The position numbers were made by a program, and so were the translations under genes. The notes under the pieces are model-generated. The model searched no databases. It was not told the DNA's origin and saw only the letters and a program-made list of their open reading frames with translations. A stretch of 64,000 nt of DNA from Solirubrobacteraceae bacterium (GTDB lineage: Bacteria > Actinomycetota > Thermoleophilia > Solirubrobacterales > Solirubrobacteraceae): the NCBI GenBank assembly GCA_030447275.1, contig JAUJPF010000007.1:58356-122355 (forward strand), given 5' to 3'. Numbering within the stretch: the stretch's first letter is position 1; each line of letters starts with the position of its first letter. Shown here one piece after another: positions 1-9,518 of this stretch.

Positions 1-983
1 TCCTTCGCGGTCAGGTCGATGAGGACCAGGTGGTTGTCGGTGCCGCCGCTGACGAGATCGAACCCGCGCTCGACGAGCGCGGCCGCGAGCGCCTTCCCGT
101 TCGCGACGACCTGGTGGGCGTAGTCGGAGAAGTCGGGCCGGGAGGCCTCACCGAGCGCGACCGCGATCGCGGCGGTCGTGTGGTTGTGAGGGCCGCCCTG
201 GAGCCCGGGGAAGACGGCGCGGTCGATCGCCGTGGCGTGCTCCTCGTCGCACAGGAGCATCGCACCGCGCGGCCCGCGGAGGGTCTTGTGCGTCGTCGTG
301 GAGATGATCGGTGCGTGCCCGACCGGCGACGCGTGGGCGCCGCCCGCGACGAGCCCGGCGATGTGCGCGATGTCCGCGACGAGCATCGCCCCGACCTCCT
401 CGGCGATCGCCGCGAAGCCCTCGAAGTCGATCGCGCGCGGGATCGCCGTGCCGCCGCAGAAGATGAGCTTCGGGCGCTCGGCGCGCGCCAGCTCGCGGAC
501 CTGGTCGAGATCGACGCGCCCGGTGTCGCGGCCGACGTCGTACGCGACCGCGTTGAACCACTTGCCGGTCAGCGAGACGCCCCAGCCGTGCGTGAGGTGG
601 CCGCCCATCGGCAGCGACATCCCCATCACGGTGTCGCCGGGCTGGAGCAGCGCGAGGTAGATCGCGAGGTTCGCGGGGGAGCCGGAGTACGGCTGGACGT
701 TGGCGTGGTCGGCCCCGAACAGGCTCGTGGCCCGCTCGATCGCCAGCGCCTCGACGCGGTCGACGACCTGCTGGCCCTCGTAGTAACGCTTGCCTGGATA
801 GCCCTCGGAGTACTTGTTCGTGAGGACGCTGGCCGTCGCCTCGAGCACGGCCTGCGACGCATGGTTCTCGGACGGGATGAGGCAGAGCGTCTCGGACTGA
901 CGCCGGACCTCGTCCGCGATCAGGGACGCGACTTCGGGATCGGTCGCCTCGAGCGACTCATCGGTGCGGGCAGCCAGGCTCAT
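1..983 (-). CDS. glyA: Serine hydroxymethyltransferase, 3' end cut by window
   Basis: PLP enzyme that interconverts serine plus tetrahydrofolate with glycine plus 5,10-methylene-tetrahydrofolate in the cytosol. About 327 N-terminal residues are present; the C-terminus lies beyond position 1. Family signatures read on the minus strand include LIPSENHAS near the N-terminus, [13 protein letters not shown], and [12 protein letters not shown], which carries the PLP-binding lysine. The ATG at 983 is preceded by GAGGGG at a normal Shine-Dalgarno distance, so this start is well supported. It is divergent from the SDR/cyclodeaminase-like pair at 1135, which may share one-carbon metabolism. No defects are seen in the visible part. 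Confidence 0.95.
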   Translation of the reverse strand, partial: MSLAARTDESLEATDPEVASLIADEVRRQSETLCLIPSENHASQAVLEATASVLTNKYSEGYPGKRYYEGQQVVDRVEALAIERATSLFGADHANVQPYSGSPANLAIYLALLQPGDTVMGMSLPMGGHLTHGWGVSLTGKWFNAVAYDVGRDTGRVDLDQVRELARAERPKLIFCGGTAIPRAIDFEGFAAIAEEVGAMLVADIAHIAGLVAGGAHASPVGHAPIISTTTHKTLRGPRGAMLLCDEEHATAIDRAVFPGLQGGPHNHTTAAIAVALGEASRPDFSDYAHQVVANGKALAAALVERGFDLVSGGTDNHLVLIDLTAK

Positions 984-1134
984 GTGTCCCCTCGTTCTCT
1001 CCGGTGACTGTCAACGAACCCAGGCTACTCGTGCGCTCCGCGGATGGGCGGCCGGAATGCCGCAATGTATCGCATGCGGAGAGGGGAGCTTCAGCAACGA
1101 GGGGAGGCGTCACCGAAGGTAGTCTCACCGGCTC

Positions 1135-1938
1135 ATGCGCGGTCGCACCCGGCGCCGCGGCGCGCCCACATCGCCTCCCGCGGGGACCGTCGCCGTCCTC
1201 GGCGCCAGCGCGGGCCTCGGCGCGGCGCTCGCGCACCTGCATCGGCGGCGGGGCGACGACGTGGTCGCGGTCGCGCGCCGCGAGGAGCGCCTCCTCGAGC
1301 TCGGACGCGCCCCGGCCGGGCCGGTGAGCGGCGCATGGTACGTCGCGGGCGCCGACCTCGCGGACGGGCCGTCGCTCAGCCGGCTGTCGGACGCGTTGAT
1401 CGAGCGGGGGCCGCTCGTGCGCGCGTACCTCGTCGCGGCGGCCGACGAGGCCGCGCGCGCCGGGACCCTCGAGGAGCGGCTCGCAGCGATCGAGCGGTAT
1501 CACCGCCTGCTCTTCACCTCGTGGGTGGCGTTGACCGAGACGCTGATCGAGGCCCGGGCGGTCGGGCCGGAGTCAACGCTCGTCGCGATCTCCTCGATCG
1601 CCGCCGGCGTCCCGTTCCCGGGGCTCGCTCTGTACGGGGCGGGGAAGGCGGCGCTCGTGGCGGGGGCGCGGACGGCGCGCGAACGGCCCGGCCCACGCTG
1701 CGTCGTCGTCCGGCCCGGGCGGTTCGACAGCGAGTTCTTCGGGCCGCAGCCGTTCCTCGTCGACCGGCTGCCGTTCGCGCGCGCGCTCGAGGTGATGCGG
1801 GCGGTCGACCGCGGCCGCGACGACGTGCATCTGGGTACGCTCAGCGATGTCGTGGCGAGTCGCGCCGAGGCGATGGTCCGCCGGCTCTCGAGCCGCCTCG
1901 TCAGGGATGCTTCGCCGTCGCCGGAGGAGGCCGGATGA
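1135..1938 (+). CDS. Short-chain dehydrogenase/reductase family protein
   Basis: 267 residues with a Rossmann fold. The N-terminal cofactor motif GASAGLG (about residues 23-29) matches the SDR TGxxxGxG loop. The catalytic Ser and the YxxxK pair are visible as ISSIAAG and YGAGK (about residues 148-165). It is an NAD(P)H oxidoreductase of unknown substrate. The 5' UTR has only a weak ribosome site. The stop overlaps the start of the next gene as ATGA (1935-1938), so the two are translationally coupled. Most similar by eye to the 'atypical' SDRs of actinobacteria; no specific pathway can be assigned. Confidence 0.85.
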   Translation: MRGRTRRRGAPTSPPAGTVAVLGASAGLGAALAHLHRRRGDDVVAVARREERLLELGRAPAGPVSGAWYVAGADLADGPSLSRLSDALIERGPLVRAYLVAAADEAARAGTLEERLAAIERYHRLLFTSWVALTETLIEARAVGPESTLVAISSIAAGVPFPGLALYGAGKAALVAGARTARERPGPRCVVVRPGRFDSEFFGPQPFLVDRLPFARALEVMRAVDRGRDDVHLGTLSDVVASRAEAMVRRLSSRLVRDASPSPEEAG

Positions 1939-2320
1939 TCGATCGGGACGCAGAGATGTTCGGCTACGGCGTGGCGTCGTTCTGCGACCTCGTCGCCACG
2001 ACGGCTGCGGACGACCCGCCCGCCGCCGTCGCGGCCGCGGCGCTCGCCGTCGCCGTCGCCGCCGCGCTCGCCGAGAAGTGCACCGACGGCGCCCCGGCCG
2101 CCGAGCTGCGGGAGATTCGCGCCGCTGCCTTCGCGATCGCCGTCTCGAGGACTTCCCGCGGCGCCTCGCGCGCGCGGGCGAGCGCGTGGCGGAGATCGCG
2201 CGAGCACTGCCGCCGGAGCCGCTCACGGGGGACACCGACCTGCGCTCGGCGGCCGAGCTCGCGGTCGGCGGGGCCCGCGCCGCGGACGCGGTCGCGGCGG
2301 GGAACCTCGGCCGCGGCTAG
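1935..2320 (+). CDS. Cyclodeaminase/cyclohydrolase-like protein, apparent frameshift
   Basis: The ATG at 1935 opens a reading frame whose first about 70 residues (alanine-rich helices, FCDLVATTAADDPPAAVAAAA) resemble the N-terminal helical part of the formiminotransferase-cyclodeaminase C domain family. Near 2150 that frame becomes arginine-rich nonsense. A one-base gain there restores a sensible continuation (EDFPRRLARAGERVAEI... AADAVAAGNLGRG) ending at 2320. The restored protein is about 128 residues, shorter than the usual 200 or so, so even the corrected form is a reduced family member. The likely role would be formimino-/methenyl-tetrahydrofolate conversion, fitting the neighbouring glyA. 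The break may be a sequence error. Convergent with the glycosyltransferase; the last bases overlap. Confidence 0.5.
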
Positions 2321-3357
2321 AAGGCGGCCGCGGCGAACTCCCGGTAGGCGGCGAGGTGCTCGTCGACCATGCGGCCGACGTCGAACCGCTCGTGCGCGAC
2401 GGCCCGGCACCGCGCCGGCGAGATCTCGTCGATCCTGCCCGCCGCCGCGACCATCTCGTCGACCGAGTCGACGACGAACCCCGAGACGCCGTGCTCGACG
2501 ACCTCGGGCGTCGCGCCGGCCCGGAGCGCGACGACGGGCGTGCCGGCAGCCGCGGCCTCCACCATCACGAGCCCGAACGGCTCGGGCCACCTCATCGGGC
2601 AGAGGACCATCCGCGCGCGGGCCATCAGCTCCGCGAGCGTGGCGTCGTCCAGCTCGCCGACGTACTCGGCGCCGTCGCCGTCGAGCAGCGGCCGCAGTCG
2701 TTGCTCGAAGAAGCGCCGCTCGGCGGGCTCGGCGGCGCGGCCGGCGACGACGAGGCGCAGGCCCGCGCGTCGCGCGACGTCCACGGCGATGTCGGCGCCC
2801 TTGTACGGCGCGAGCCGGCCCGCGAACAGCGCGTAGTCCTCTTTGGCTGGCCGGAAGGGCACGGCGGCGACGTCGACGGCGTTGTGGATCGTCCGCAGGT
2901 AGGGCAGCCCGCGGTTGCTCTCGCGCTGGTGAGCGCTGATCGCGATGAGCCCGAGCGCGGGCCCGAGCCGCTCGAGGAGGCGCCGGTAGTCCTCCGAGAT
3001 GAGCCGATGCAGCGTGTGTACGACGCGCAGGCCGCGGGATGCGGCGACCACCGGACCGGCCATCGAATGATCGTGGACGACGTCAGCGCCCGCGACGTCG
3101 AGAGAGTCGTACGCGCCGACGGCGTGGTCGAGCTCGGGAAAGACCGCCCCTACGACGTCCGCGCCGGCGGGCGCCGGAGGTGCCGGACGGCTCGCCAACA
3201 GCTGCGCGGACGTAGCGGAGCCGGCCGGGGCGTACAGGGTCACGGCGTGCCCGCGAGCGGTGAGGCCGTCGACCAGGAGGCCGACGATCTTCTGGATCGG
3301 GCCGGTCTTCGGCGGTGGCACCGTCAGCCACGGCGGTGCCACCAGTGCGATCCTCAT
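2317..3357 (-). CDS. GT4-type glycosyltransferase
   Basis: 346 residues in the GT-B fold. The start MRIALVAPPW (ATG at 3357) gives the usual N-terminal beta strand. Later come VHDHSMAG, FAGRLAPYKGADIAVDVA (nucleotide-sugar domain), and the C-terminal E-x7-E type donor site MRWPEPFGLVMVEAAAAGTPVVA. These are hallmarks of family 4 retaining glycosyltransferases, which transfer a sugar from a nucleotide donor to glycan, lipid or small-molecule acceptors. The acceptor cannot be told from sequence. It sits alone between convergent and co-directional neighbours with 116 bp upstream, and probably acts on the cytosolic side of the membrane. Confidence 0.88.
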   Translation of the reverse strand: MRIALVAPPWLTVPPPKTGPIQKIVGLLVDGLTARGHAVTLYAPAGSATSAQLLASRPAPPAPAGADVVGAVFPELDHAVGAYDSLDVAGADVVHDHSMAGPVVAASRGLRVVHTLHRLISEDYRRLLERLGPALGLIAISAHQRESNRGLPYLRTIHNAVDVAAVPFRPAKEDYALFAGRLAPYKGADIAVDVARRAGLRLVVAGRAAEPAERRFFEQRLRPLLDGDGAEYVGELDDATLAELMARARMVLCPMRWPEPFGLVMVEAAAAGTPVVALRAGATPEVVEHGVSGFVVDSVDEMVAAAGRIDEISPARCRAVAHERFDVGRMVDEHLAAYREFAAAAF

Positions 3358-3473
3358 CCGGCCACCGTGTGCGGATACTAAGCAGCGCGCCCGAGGCCGT
3401 CTCCGCAAGGCGGACCCGGGTGGGGACCGCTCGACGAACGGTTTCGATGCTGCCCTTCCTCGAAGGGGCCTCG

Positions 3474-6400
3474 TCACACCCCCCCGGGCGCCACCAGCCG
3501 CACCTTCGCCCGCCGCGCCACCGCCGGCCGGTCGCCCACCCGCATCGACCCCCGCAGCACCGCGTTCACCGCCCCGCGCCGCCGCAGCAGCTGCGCCCCG
3601 CGCTCGCTGAGCCGGAACGTGACGCGCCGCCGGCCTCCGGGGGCGATCGTCACGCGCCGCGACTTGCGGGTCAGGAAGATCGGGACGGGCTTGCCGGTCT
3701 TCGCCGACCGCCGCACGAGCTTGAGCGTCAGCCGGCCAACGCACGGCGCGCCGCCCTTGGGACAGAGCGCCGTGAGGCCCGTCGTGACGACGACCCCGCC
3801 GCGGCGACTTTTGACGCGCACCGACCCGCCCCGCTCGAGCCGCCACGGGCGGACCACGGTCTCCCCCGCGGGCACGACCGGCGCGGCCGAACGGGTGGGG
3901 TCGCGCGGGAAGGCGTCGACGTCGTCCGGCACGCCGTCGTTGTCGTCGTCGGTGTCGGCGTTGTCGCCGGTGCCGTCGCCGTCGGTGTCGGCCCACTCCG
4001 CCGGGTCCTGCGGGAACGCGTCCTGGCTGTCGGGGACGTTGTCGTTGTCGTCGTCGGTGTCGATCGTGTCCGGCGTGCCGTCGCCGTCGGTGTCGCTCCG
4101 CGTCGTCGTGCCGGTGCCGCTCAGGTTGACGATCAGCGCGGGCGCATTCGACGCGACGGTCAGCGTGGCCGACTTCGCCGCGGTCACCGTCGGATCGAAG
4201 TGCAGGCGCACGGAGCACGTCTCGCCCGCGTCGAGCTGGGTCTCGGCCGCGCAGTCGCCGGCGGCGCCGGTGTGCCGCGCGAAGTGGCCGCTGTCGCCGG
4301 AGACCTCGAGGCCGCCCACCGTCACCGGCTCGGTACCGGTGTTGGCGATCGTCGCGGTCTGGTGCGCCGGCGGCTCGTCGACGTCGTGGGAGCCGAACGC
4401 GAGCGCGGGCGGGTCGCTCGAGAGCTCGGTCTGGATCCCGCTTCCGGCGAGGCCGATGGTCACGGGCGCGGCGTTCGAGGCGACGGTCAGGATCGCGGCC
4501 TTCGCGCCGATCGAGCTCGGGTCGAAGCGCAGGCGGACCGTGCACGACTGGTGCTCGTCGAGCCTCGTGGCCGTCGTGCAGTCCGCGGGCGCGCCGGTCA
4601 CGCGCGCGAAGTGCGTCGCGTCGCCCGACAGCGTCAACGCGCTGAGCCTGATCGCGTCGGTCCCGGTGTTGGTGATCGTCGACGACTGGATCGCGCTCGC
4701 GCCGGTGTCGACGTCGCGCGCGCCGAACGCCAGCGCTCCCGGCCCCCAGGCGAGCGCCGTGTGGACGCCGTCGCCGGTGAGGGCGACCGCGATCGACGAG
4801 CCGTTCGAGACGACGGTGAGCGTCGCCGACTTCGCACCGCTGGAGACGGGGTCGAAGCGGACGCGCAGCGTGCACGTCTCGGCCGGGTCGAGCTGGGTGA
4901 CCGGGGTGCAGTCGCCGGGGTCGTCGGTGACGCGCGCGAACTCGGTCGCGTCGCCCGAGAGCGTGAGCGCCGACACCGTCACCAGCTCGGTGCCGGTGTT
5001 GGTGAGCGTGGACGTCTGGATGGCCGTCGCGCCGTCGGCGACGCCCTGCGCGCCGAAGGCCAGCGTCGACGGCGTGCGGGTGAGCTGGGTGCGGACGCCG
5101 CTGCCGGTGAGGCCGACGGGAACCGCCGGAGCGTTCGAGGCCAAGGTCAGCGTCGCGGCCTTCGCGCCGGTGGAGGTCGGGTCGAAGCGCATCCGCAGCG
5201 TGCAGCTCGCGGCGGGCGCGAGCACGATCGTCGCGGTGCAGTCGCCCGCGCCGCCGGCCAGCCGGGAGAACTGCGTGGTCTCCCCGGCGAGCGTGAGCGC
5301 GGTCATCGTCACGGTCTGGGTGCCGGTGTTGGTGATCGTCGCCGTCTCGACCGCGCTCGGGCCGTCGTCGACGTCGCGCGGGCCGAACGCGAGCGCGCTC
5401 GGGCTGGCCGTGAGCTCGGTCTGGACGCCGGTGCCGCTCAGCGCGACGGTCAGCGGGCCGGCGCCGGAGGCGACGGTCAGCGTTGCCGCCTTCGCCCCCG
5501 TCGACGCGGGATCGAAGGCGAAGCGCAGCGTGCACGTCGCGCCCGCGGCGAGGGTGGTCGTCGCGGTGCAGTCGCCGGCGATCCCGGTCAGCCGCGCGAA
5601 GTGCGCCGTGTCGCCCGACAGCGTCAGCGCGGAGAGGCTCACGGTCTGCGTGCCGGTGTTGGTGATCGTCGAGCTCTGGATCGCGCTCGCGCCGTCGTCG
5701 ACGTCGCGCGCGGCGAAGGCGAGGCTCGCCGGCGCGCGAGAGAGCTCGGTCTGGATGCCGGTGCCGCCGAGGCCGATGGTGACCGCGGGCGCGTTGGAGG
5801 CGACGTTGAGCGTCGCGCCCTTCGCTCCCACCGTCGACGGGTCGAAGCTCACTCGCACCGCGCACGTCTGGCCGGGGGCGAGCGTGGTCGACGTCGTGCA
5901 GTCGCCCGGGTCGCCGGCGTGCCGCGCGAAGTGCGCGGCGTCGCCGGAGAGCGTCAGGCCGGTGAGCGTGACGCTCTCCGTGCCGGTGTTGGTGATGGTC
6001 GATCGCTGGACCGCGGTCGTGCCGTCGTCGATGTCGCGCGCGCCGAACGTGAGCGACGCCGGGCTCGAGGAGATCTCCGTCCGGGGAACGCGGAACAGGC
6101 TGATCCGGTGGTTGAGCCTCTCGGCGATGAAGATGTCGGTGCCGACGATGGCGAGGCCGAGCGGCTCGGAGAACTGGCCGGCCGCGTCGCCCTGGCTGGC
6201 GGCGCGGCACGTCGTGACCGTGGTGCAGACGTCGGGGTTGCCGGCGCTCGCGTTGACGCCGCGGCCGAAGGCCCGCGCGAACACGCCGTCGGCGCCGAAG
6301 ACGCTGAGCCGCCCGTTGAATCGCTCGGAGACGTAGATCGCGCCGTCGCCGACCGCGACGCCGAAGGGGAACGCGATCTGGCCCGCGCCGCCGCCCTGCG

Positions 6401-8555
6401 TTCCCGCCCGGCACGTCGTGGTGCAGACGTCCGGGTTGCCCGCTCCGGCGTTGACGCCCTTGCCGAGCGCGCGCGCGAACGCGCCCCCGGTCGCGAAGAC
6501 GCTGATGCGGTGGTTGGCGTAGTCGGCGACGTGGACGCTCCCGCCGCTGATCGCCAGTCCGAACGGGCTGTTGAGCTGGCCGGACGCACCGCCCTGGGTG
6601 CCGAACCGGCAGGTCGTCGCGGGCGTGCAGACGTCGGGGTTGCCGGCCCCCGGGTTGACGTCCTTGCCGAAGGCACGCGCGAAGGCCCCGCCGGTGGTGA
6701 ACACGCTGATCCGCCGGTTGCCCTGGTCGGTCACGTAGACCTCGCCGCCGCTCACGGCGACGGCCACCGGGCTGTCGAGCTGGCCGCCGCCGCCGCCGAG
6801 GCTGCCGGACTGGCAGGTGGTGACGGGGGTGCAGACGTCGGGGTTGCCGGCGCCGGGGTTGACGCCCTTGCCGAACGCGCGCACGAACGTCCCGCTCGTC
6901 GTGAACACGCTGATCCGGTTGTTGCCCTGGTCGGCGACGTAGACCTCGCCGCCGCTGACCGCCGCGGCGGCGGGCATCGTGAGCTGGCCGGCGCCGCCGC
7001 CGGGGGTGGCGCTCTGGCAGCCGGTGGCGCTCGTGCAGACGTCCGCGTTGCCGGCGCCCGGGTTCACGGTCCTGCCGAAGGCGCGGGCGAACGTCCCGCT
7101 CGCGGTGAACACGGTGATCCGGTTGTTGCTCTGGTCGGCGACGTACGCCTCGCCGCCGGCGACCGCCAGGCCGTAGGGCAGGTTGAGCTGCGCCGCTCCG
7201 CCGCCGGCCGCGCCGCGGCTGCACCCGGTCGCGGTGGTGCACACGAACGGCGACGCGCCCCACACGCTCTTGCCGAACGCCCGCGCGAAGCCTCCGGCGG
7301 TGCCGAACACGCTGACGCGGAAGTTGGAGCCCTCGGCCACGTACAGCTCGCCGCCGGCGACGGCCATCCCCGACGGGCCGCTGAGCTGCCCGGCGGCGCC
7401 TCCGGCGACCCCGGCGCGGCACGCGGTGGTGCAGAGGTCGGGGTCGCCGGTGCCGGCGTTGACGCCCTTGCCGAACGCGCGCCCGAAGGTGCCGTCGGCG
7501 GCGAACACGCTGATCCGCTCGTTCCCGTCGCTGACGAAGACCTCGCCCGCGGCGACGGTGACGCCGAGCGGGACCTGGAGCTGGCCGGCGGCGCCGCCCT
7601 GGGTGCCGGCGCGGCAGGGGGTCAGCGCGGTGCAGACGTCCGGGCGGCCGATGCTCGGGTTGACGGCCTTGCCGAACGCGCGGGCGAACGTGCCGTCGGT
7701 GGCGAAGACGCTCACGCGGTGGTTGTTGCGGTCGGCGACGTAGACCTCGCCGCCGGCGACCGTGACGTCGAACGGGAAGCCGAGCTGACCGGCGTCGGTG
7801 CCCGTCCCACCGAACGTCCGCGCGAACGTCCCGTCCGCGCTGAAGACGCTGATCCGGTTGTTCGACGCGTCGGCGACATAGACCTCGCCGTCGCTGACCG
7901 CGACGCCGAGCGGGAAGTTGAGCTGACCGGGAGCGCCGCCCTGCACGCCGGCGCGGCACGTCGTCGCGGCGGTGCAGACGTCGGGGCTCCCCGAGCCGGC
8001 GTTGACGCCGCCGCCGAACGCGCGCAGGAACACGCCGCCGGTGGTGAAGACGCTCACGCGGTTGTTGGTCGCGTCCGCGACGAAGACCTCGCCGCCGGCG
8101 ACCGCGACGGCGTACGGGTTGTTCAGCTGCCCGGCGAGCCCGCCGGCGGTGCCGGCGCGGCAGGTGGTCGCGCGCGAGCACACGTCGGCGCTGCCCCCGC
8201 TCGGGTTGACGCCCTTGCCGAAGGCACGCACGAACGTCCCGTCGGTGCCGTTCACGCTGACGCGGTGGTTGTTCTGGTCGGCGACGTAGACCTCGCCGCC
8301 GCTGACCGCCACGGCCGCCGGGAAGCTGAGCTGCGCGGCGGCGTTTCCGTTCGCGCCGGTGCGGCAGGCGGTCGAGCACAGGTCGGCGGGCCCGGCGCCG
8401 AAGGCCCGGTCGAACACGGGATCGTCCGCCGAGGCCGGCTCGGCGTTCAGCAGCGCAAGCGCCAGCGCGAACAGCGCCGCCAGGCTCAGCAGAACGACTC
8501 GGGGCGTGCGGACCGGCAACCGGTGACCTCTGGCACTTCGACGGGGTTGACCCAT
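3474..8555 (-). CDS. Giant secreted NHL / choice-of-anchor / TSP3 repeat protein
   Basis: 1,693 residues. A signal peptide covers about residues 1-45 (arginines, then VVLLSLAALFALALALL, then ASA). Residues about 46-823 hold 12 NHL-type units, each with a GQL..P.GVAV..GEVYVAD..NNRISVF core and a cysteine-pair linker. Residues about 824-1482 hold six about 110-residue choice-of-anchor D (ASPM/SPD-2/Hydin-like) units with LAFG..DVDDG and ITNTGT. Residues about 1483-1552 are DTDGDG/DDDNDG calcium-binding thrombospondin type-3 motifs. The C-terminus is a basic beta-rich tail. Probably an extracellular or surface-attached adhesive protein; no enzyme domain and no LPXTG motif is seen. The ATG at 8555 has GGGAGGA upstream. 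Confidence 0.85.
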   Translation of the reverse strand: MGQPRRSARGHRLPVRTPRVVLLSLAALFALALALLNAEPASADDPVFDRAFGAGPADLCSTACRTGANGNAAAQLSFPAAVAVSGGEVYVADQNNHRVSVNGTDGTFVRAFGKGVNPSGGSADVCSRATTCRAGTAGGLAGQLNNPYAVAVAGGEVFVADATNNRVSVFTTGGVFLRAFGGGVNAGSGSPDVCTAATTCRAGVQGGAPGQLNFPLGVAVSDGEVYVADASNNRISVFSADGTFARTFGGTGTDAGQLGFPFDVTVAGGEVYVADRNNHRVSVFATDGTFARAFGKAVNPSIGRPDVCTALTPCRAGTQGGAAGQLQVPLGVTVAAGEVFVSDGNERISVFAADGTFGRAFGKGVNAGTGDPDLCTTACRAGVAGGAAGQLSGPSGMAVAGGELYVAEGSNFRVSVFGTAGGFARAFGKSVWGASPFVCTTATGCSRGAAGGGAAQLNLPYGLAVAGGEAYVADQSNNRITVFTASGTFARAFGRTVNPGAGNADVCTSATGCQSATPGGGAGQLTMPAAAAVSGGEVYVADQGNNRISVFTTSGTFVRAFGKGVNPGAGNPDVCTPVTTCQSGSLGGGGGQLDSPVAVAVSGGEVYVTDQGNRRISVFTTGGAFARAFGKDVNPGAGNPDVCTPATTCRFGTQGGASGQLNSPFGLAISGGSVHVADYANHRISVFATGGAFARALGKGVNAGAGNPDVCTTTCRAGTQGGGAGQIAFPFGVAVGDGAIYVSERFNGRLSVFGADGVFARAFGRGVNASAGNPDVCTTVTTCRAASQGDAAGQFSEPLGLAIVGTDIFIAERLNHRISLFRVPRTEISSSPASLTFGARDIDDGTTAVQRSTITNTGTESVTLTGLTLSGDAAHFARHAGDPGDCTTSTTLAPGQTCAVRVSFDPSTVGAKGATLNVASNAPAVTIGLGGTGIQTELSRAPASLAFAARDVDDGASAIQSSTITNTGTQTVSLSALTLSGDTAHFARLTGIAGDCTATTTLAAGATCTLRFAFDPASTGAKAATLTVASGAGPLTVALSGTGVQTELTASPSALAFGPRDVDDGPSAVETATITNTGTQTVTMTALTLAGETTQFSRLAGGAGDCTATIVLAPAASCTLRMRFDPTSTGAKAATLTLASNAPAVPVGLTGSGVRTQLTRTPSTLAFGAQGVADGATAIQTSTLTNTGTELVTVSALTLSGDATEFARVTDDPGDCTPVTQLDPAETCTLRVRFDPVSSGAKSATLTVVSNGSSIAVALTGDGVHTALAWGPGALAFGARDVDTGASAIQSSTITNTGTDAIRLSALTLSGDATHFARVTGAPADCTTATRLDEHQSCTVRLRFDPSSIGAKAAILTVASNAAPVTIGLAGSGIQTELSSDPPALAFGSHDVDEPPAHQTATIANTGTEPVTVGGLEVSGDSGHFARHTGAAGDCAAETQLDAGETCSVRLHFDPTVTAAKSATLTVASNAPALIVNLSGTGTTTRSDTDGDGTPDTIDTDDDNDNVPDSQDAFPQDPAEWADTDGDGTGDNADTDDDNDGVPDDVDAFPRDPTRSAAPVVPAGETVVRPWRLERGGSVRVKSRRGGVVVTTGLTALCPKGGAPCVGRLTLKLVRRSAKTGKPVPIFLTRKSRRVTIAPGGRRRVTFRLSERGAQLLRRRGAVNAVLRGSMRVGDRPAVARRAKVRLVAPGGV
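4110..6080 (-). repeat. Six tandem choice-of-anchor D (Hydin-like) repeats
   Basis: Six consecutive units of about 330 bp within the same gene. Each encodes SPA.LAFGARDVDDG, STITNTGT, LTLSGD..HFAR, GDC....L..G.TC.VR..FDP, GAK.ATLTVASN. Two cysteines are conserved per unit. The last unit (about 4110-4440) has the divergent start HDVDEPPAHQ. Confidence 0.85.
6085..8420 (-). repeat. Twelve tandem NHL-type repeats in coding sequence
   Basis: A near-periodic array of about 195-200 bp units inside the giant secreted protein. Each unit encodes a linker with VNPGAGNPDVCT..TTCR, then GQL.P, GEVYVAD, N..RISVF. Units 8 to 10 (about 6550-7150) are the most alike, suggesting recent duplication. One unit (about 7790-7860) lacks the cysteine linker. 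NHL units usually form a beta-propeller, so 12 units could make two six-bladed propellers. Confidence 0.85.
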
Positions 8556-8626
8556 GCTCGGGTCCTCCCGAGCGGGCGCGTGCCCAGTTGGTCGGAGCCG
8601 GTCGGGAGATCTGTAGCGCGGCGCAG

Positions 8627-9379
8627 CTAGAGCGCGGTGGCGGCGGTGCGGGCGAGCAGCCAGCTGCCGTCGTCGCGGCGCTCGAGCACGCCGCCGCCGG
8701 CGAGCTCGGCGAGCGCGAGCGAGACGGTCGGTCGCCGGCCGCCGATGATCTGGCCGATCAGCTCGTGCGTGAGCGGGAGGTCGATGGCGACGCCCTCGGG
8801 GGTGACGCGTCCCCACCGGTCGGCGAAGTGCGAGAAGACGCTGAGGATCCGGTCCTCGACGCGTGGGAGCTGGAGGATCGCGAGGTGGGTCGACGCGCGC
8901 CGGCGCTGGCGGGCGAGCTGCGCGTGGACGACGTCGTGCAGCCCCGGCCAGCGCCGCGCGCCCGCGCCGAAGCGGTCGCCGAGGAAGGCCAGCTTCGCGG
9001 TGCGGTGGACGACGTACTCGGTGGTCGTCGAGACGAGCGACGGCTCGACGTCGTCGTCGCGCGTGTCGAGGATGTCGCCCGCGCCCACGATCTCGGTGAC
9101 GACGCGCGCCCCGAGCTGCGTGTTGCGGAGGACGAGGCCCTCGAGCACGACCGCCAGCCCGGGCGCCCCGGTGACCGGGTGCGCCACCATCGGCTCGAGG
9201 CGCCCGGCCCGTACCGCGACGATGTGCGCGACGAGCACCCGGCGCGCCAGCTCCCGGTCGTCGGCCGGGATCGCGCGCTCGATCTCGGGCGCCACCTCGA
9301 GCAGCCGCACCGCGGACGTGGCGCCGTCGTCGGCGCCGGCCGTCGCGCCGTCCGCCCGGACGAGCTCCGGGGCGCTCAC
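8627..9379 (-). CDS. Crp/Fnr-family transcriptional regulator
   Basis: About 250 residues. The N-terminal half is a cyclic-nucleotide-binding-like beta barrel (GLAVVLEGLVLRNTQLGAR, VTEIVGAGDIL). The C-terminal half is a Crp winged helix with LPLTHELIGQIIGGRRPTVS, the recognition helix pattern of the family. No cysteine cluster is visible, so an Fnr-type iron-sulfur sensor is unlikely. The start is uncertain: the GTG at 9379 gives the best length, while the in-frame GTG at 9439 would add 20 unconserved residues. It lies just upstream of, and co-directional with, the giant NHL protein, which may be its target. Confidence 0.8.
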   Translation of the reverse strand: MSAPELVRADGATAGADDGATSAVRLLEVAPEIERAIPADDRELARRVLVAHIVAVRAGRLEPMVAHPVTGAPGLAVVLEGLVLRNTQLGARVVTEIVGAGDILDTRDDDVEPSLVSTTTEYVVHRTAKLAFLGDRFGAGARRWPGLHDVVHAQLARQRRRASTHLAILQLPRVEDRILSVFSHFADRWGRVTPEGVAIDLPLTHELIGQIIGGRRPTVSLALAELAGGGVLERRDDGSWLLARTAATAL

Positions 9380-9518
9380 GAGCGCGCCTGCGCTCCGCCG
9401 GGTCGTGCTGCTGTGGCTGCGAACATCGCGGGTCCTCACTTCGGTGAAGTGCCGGTTCGAGGCCCCGCCGCCCCCTGTGCCCCGCCACGACAGCGCCGTG
9501 CCGCGGACGATAGCGAGG

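Noticed and set aside
1075..1134. Possible glycine-riboswitch-like leader (GGAGAG, CCGAAGG, TCTCACC)
   Set aside because: Only scattered matches; the conserved stems could not be drawn and the gene downstream is not a usual target.
3315..8630. 1,771-codon open frame on the plus strand opposite the NHL giant gene
   Set aside because: It is the antisense of a high-GC repeat gene; the product is Arg/Ala/Val-rich with no fold, signal or ribosome site, while the minus-strand frame has clear domains.
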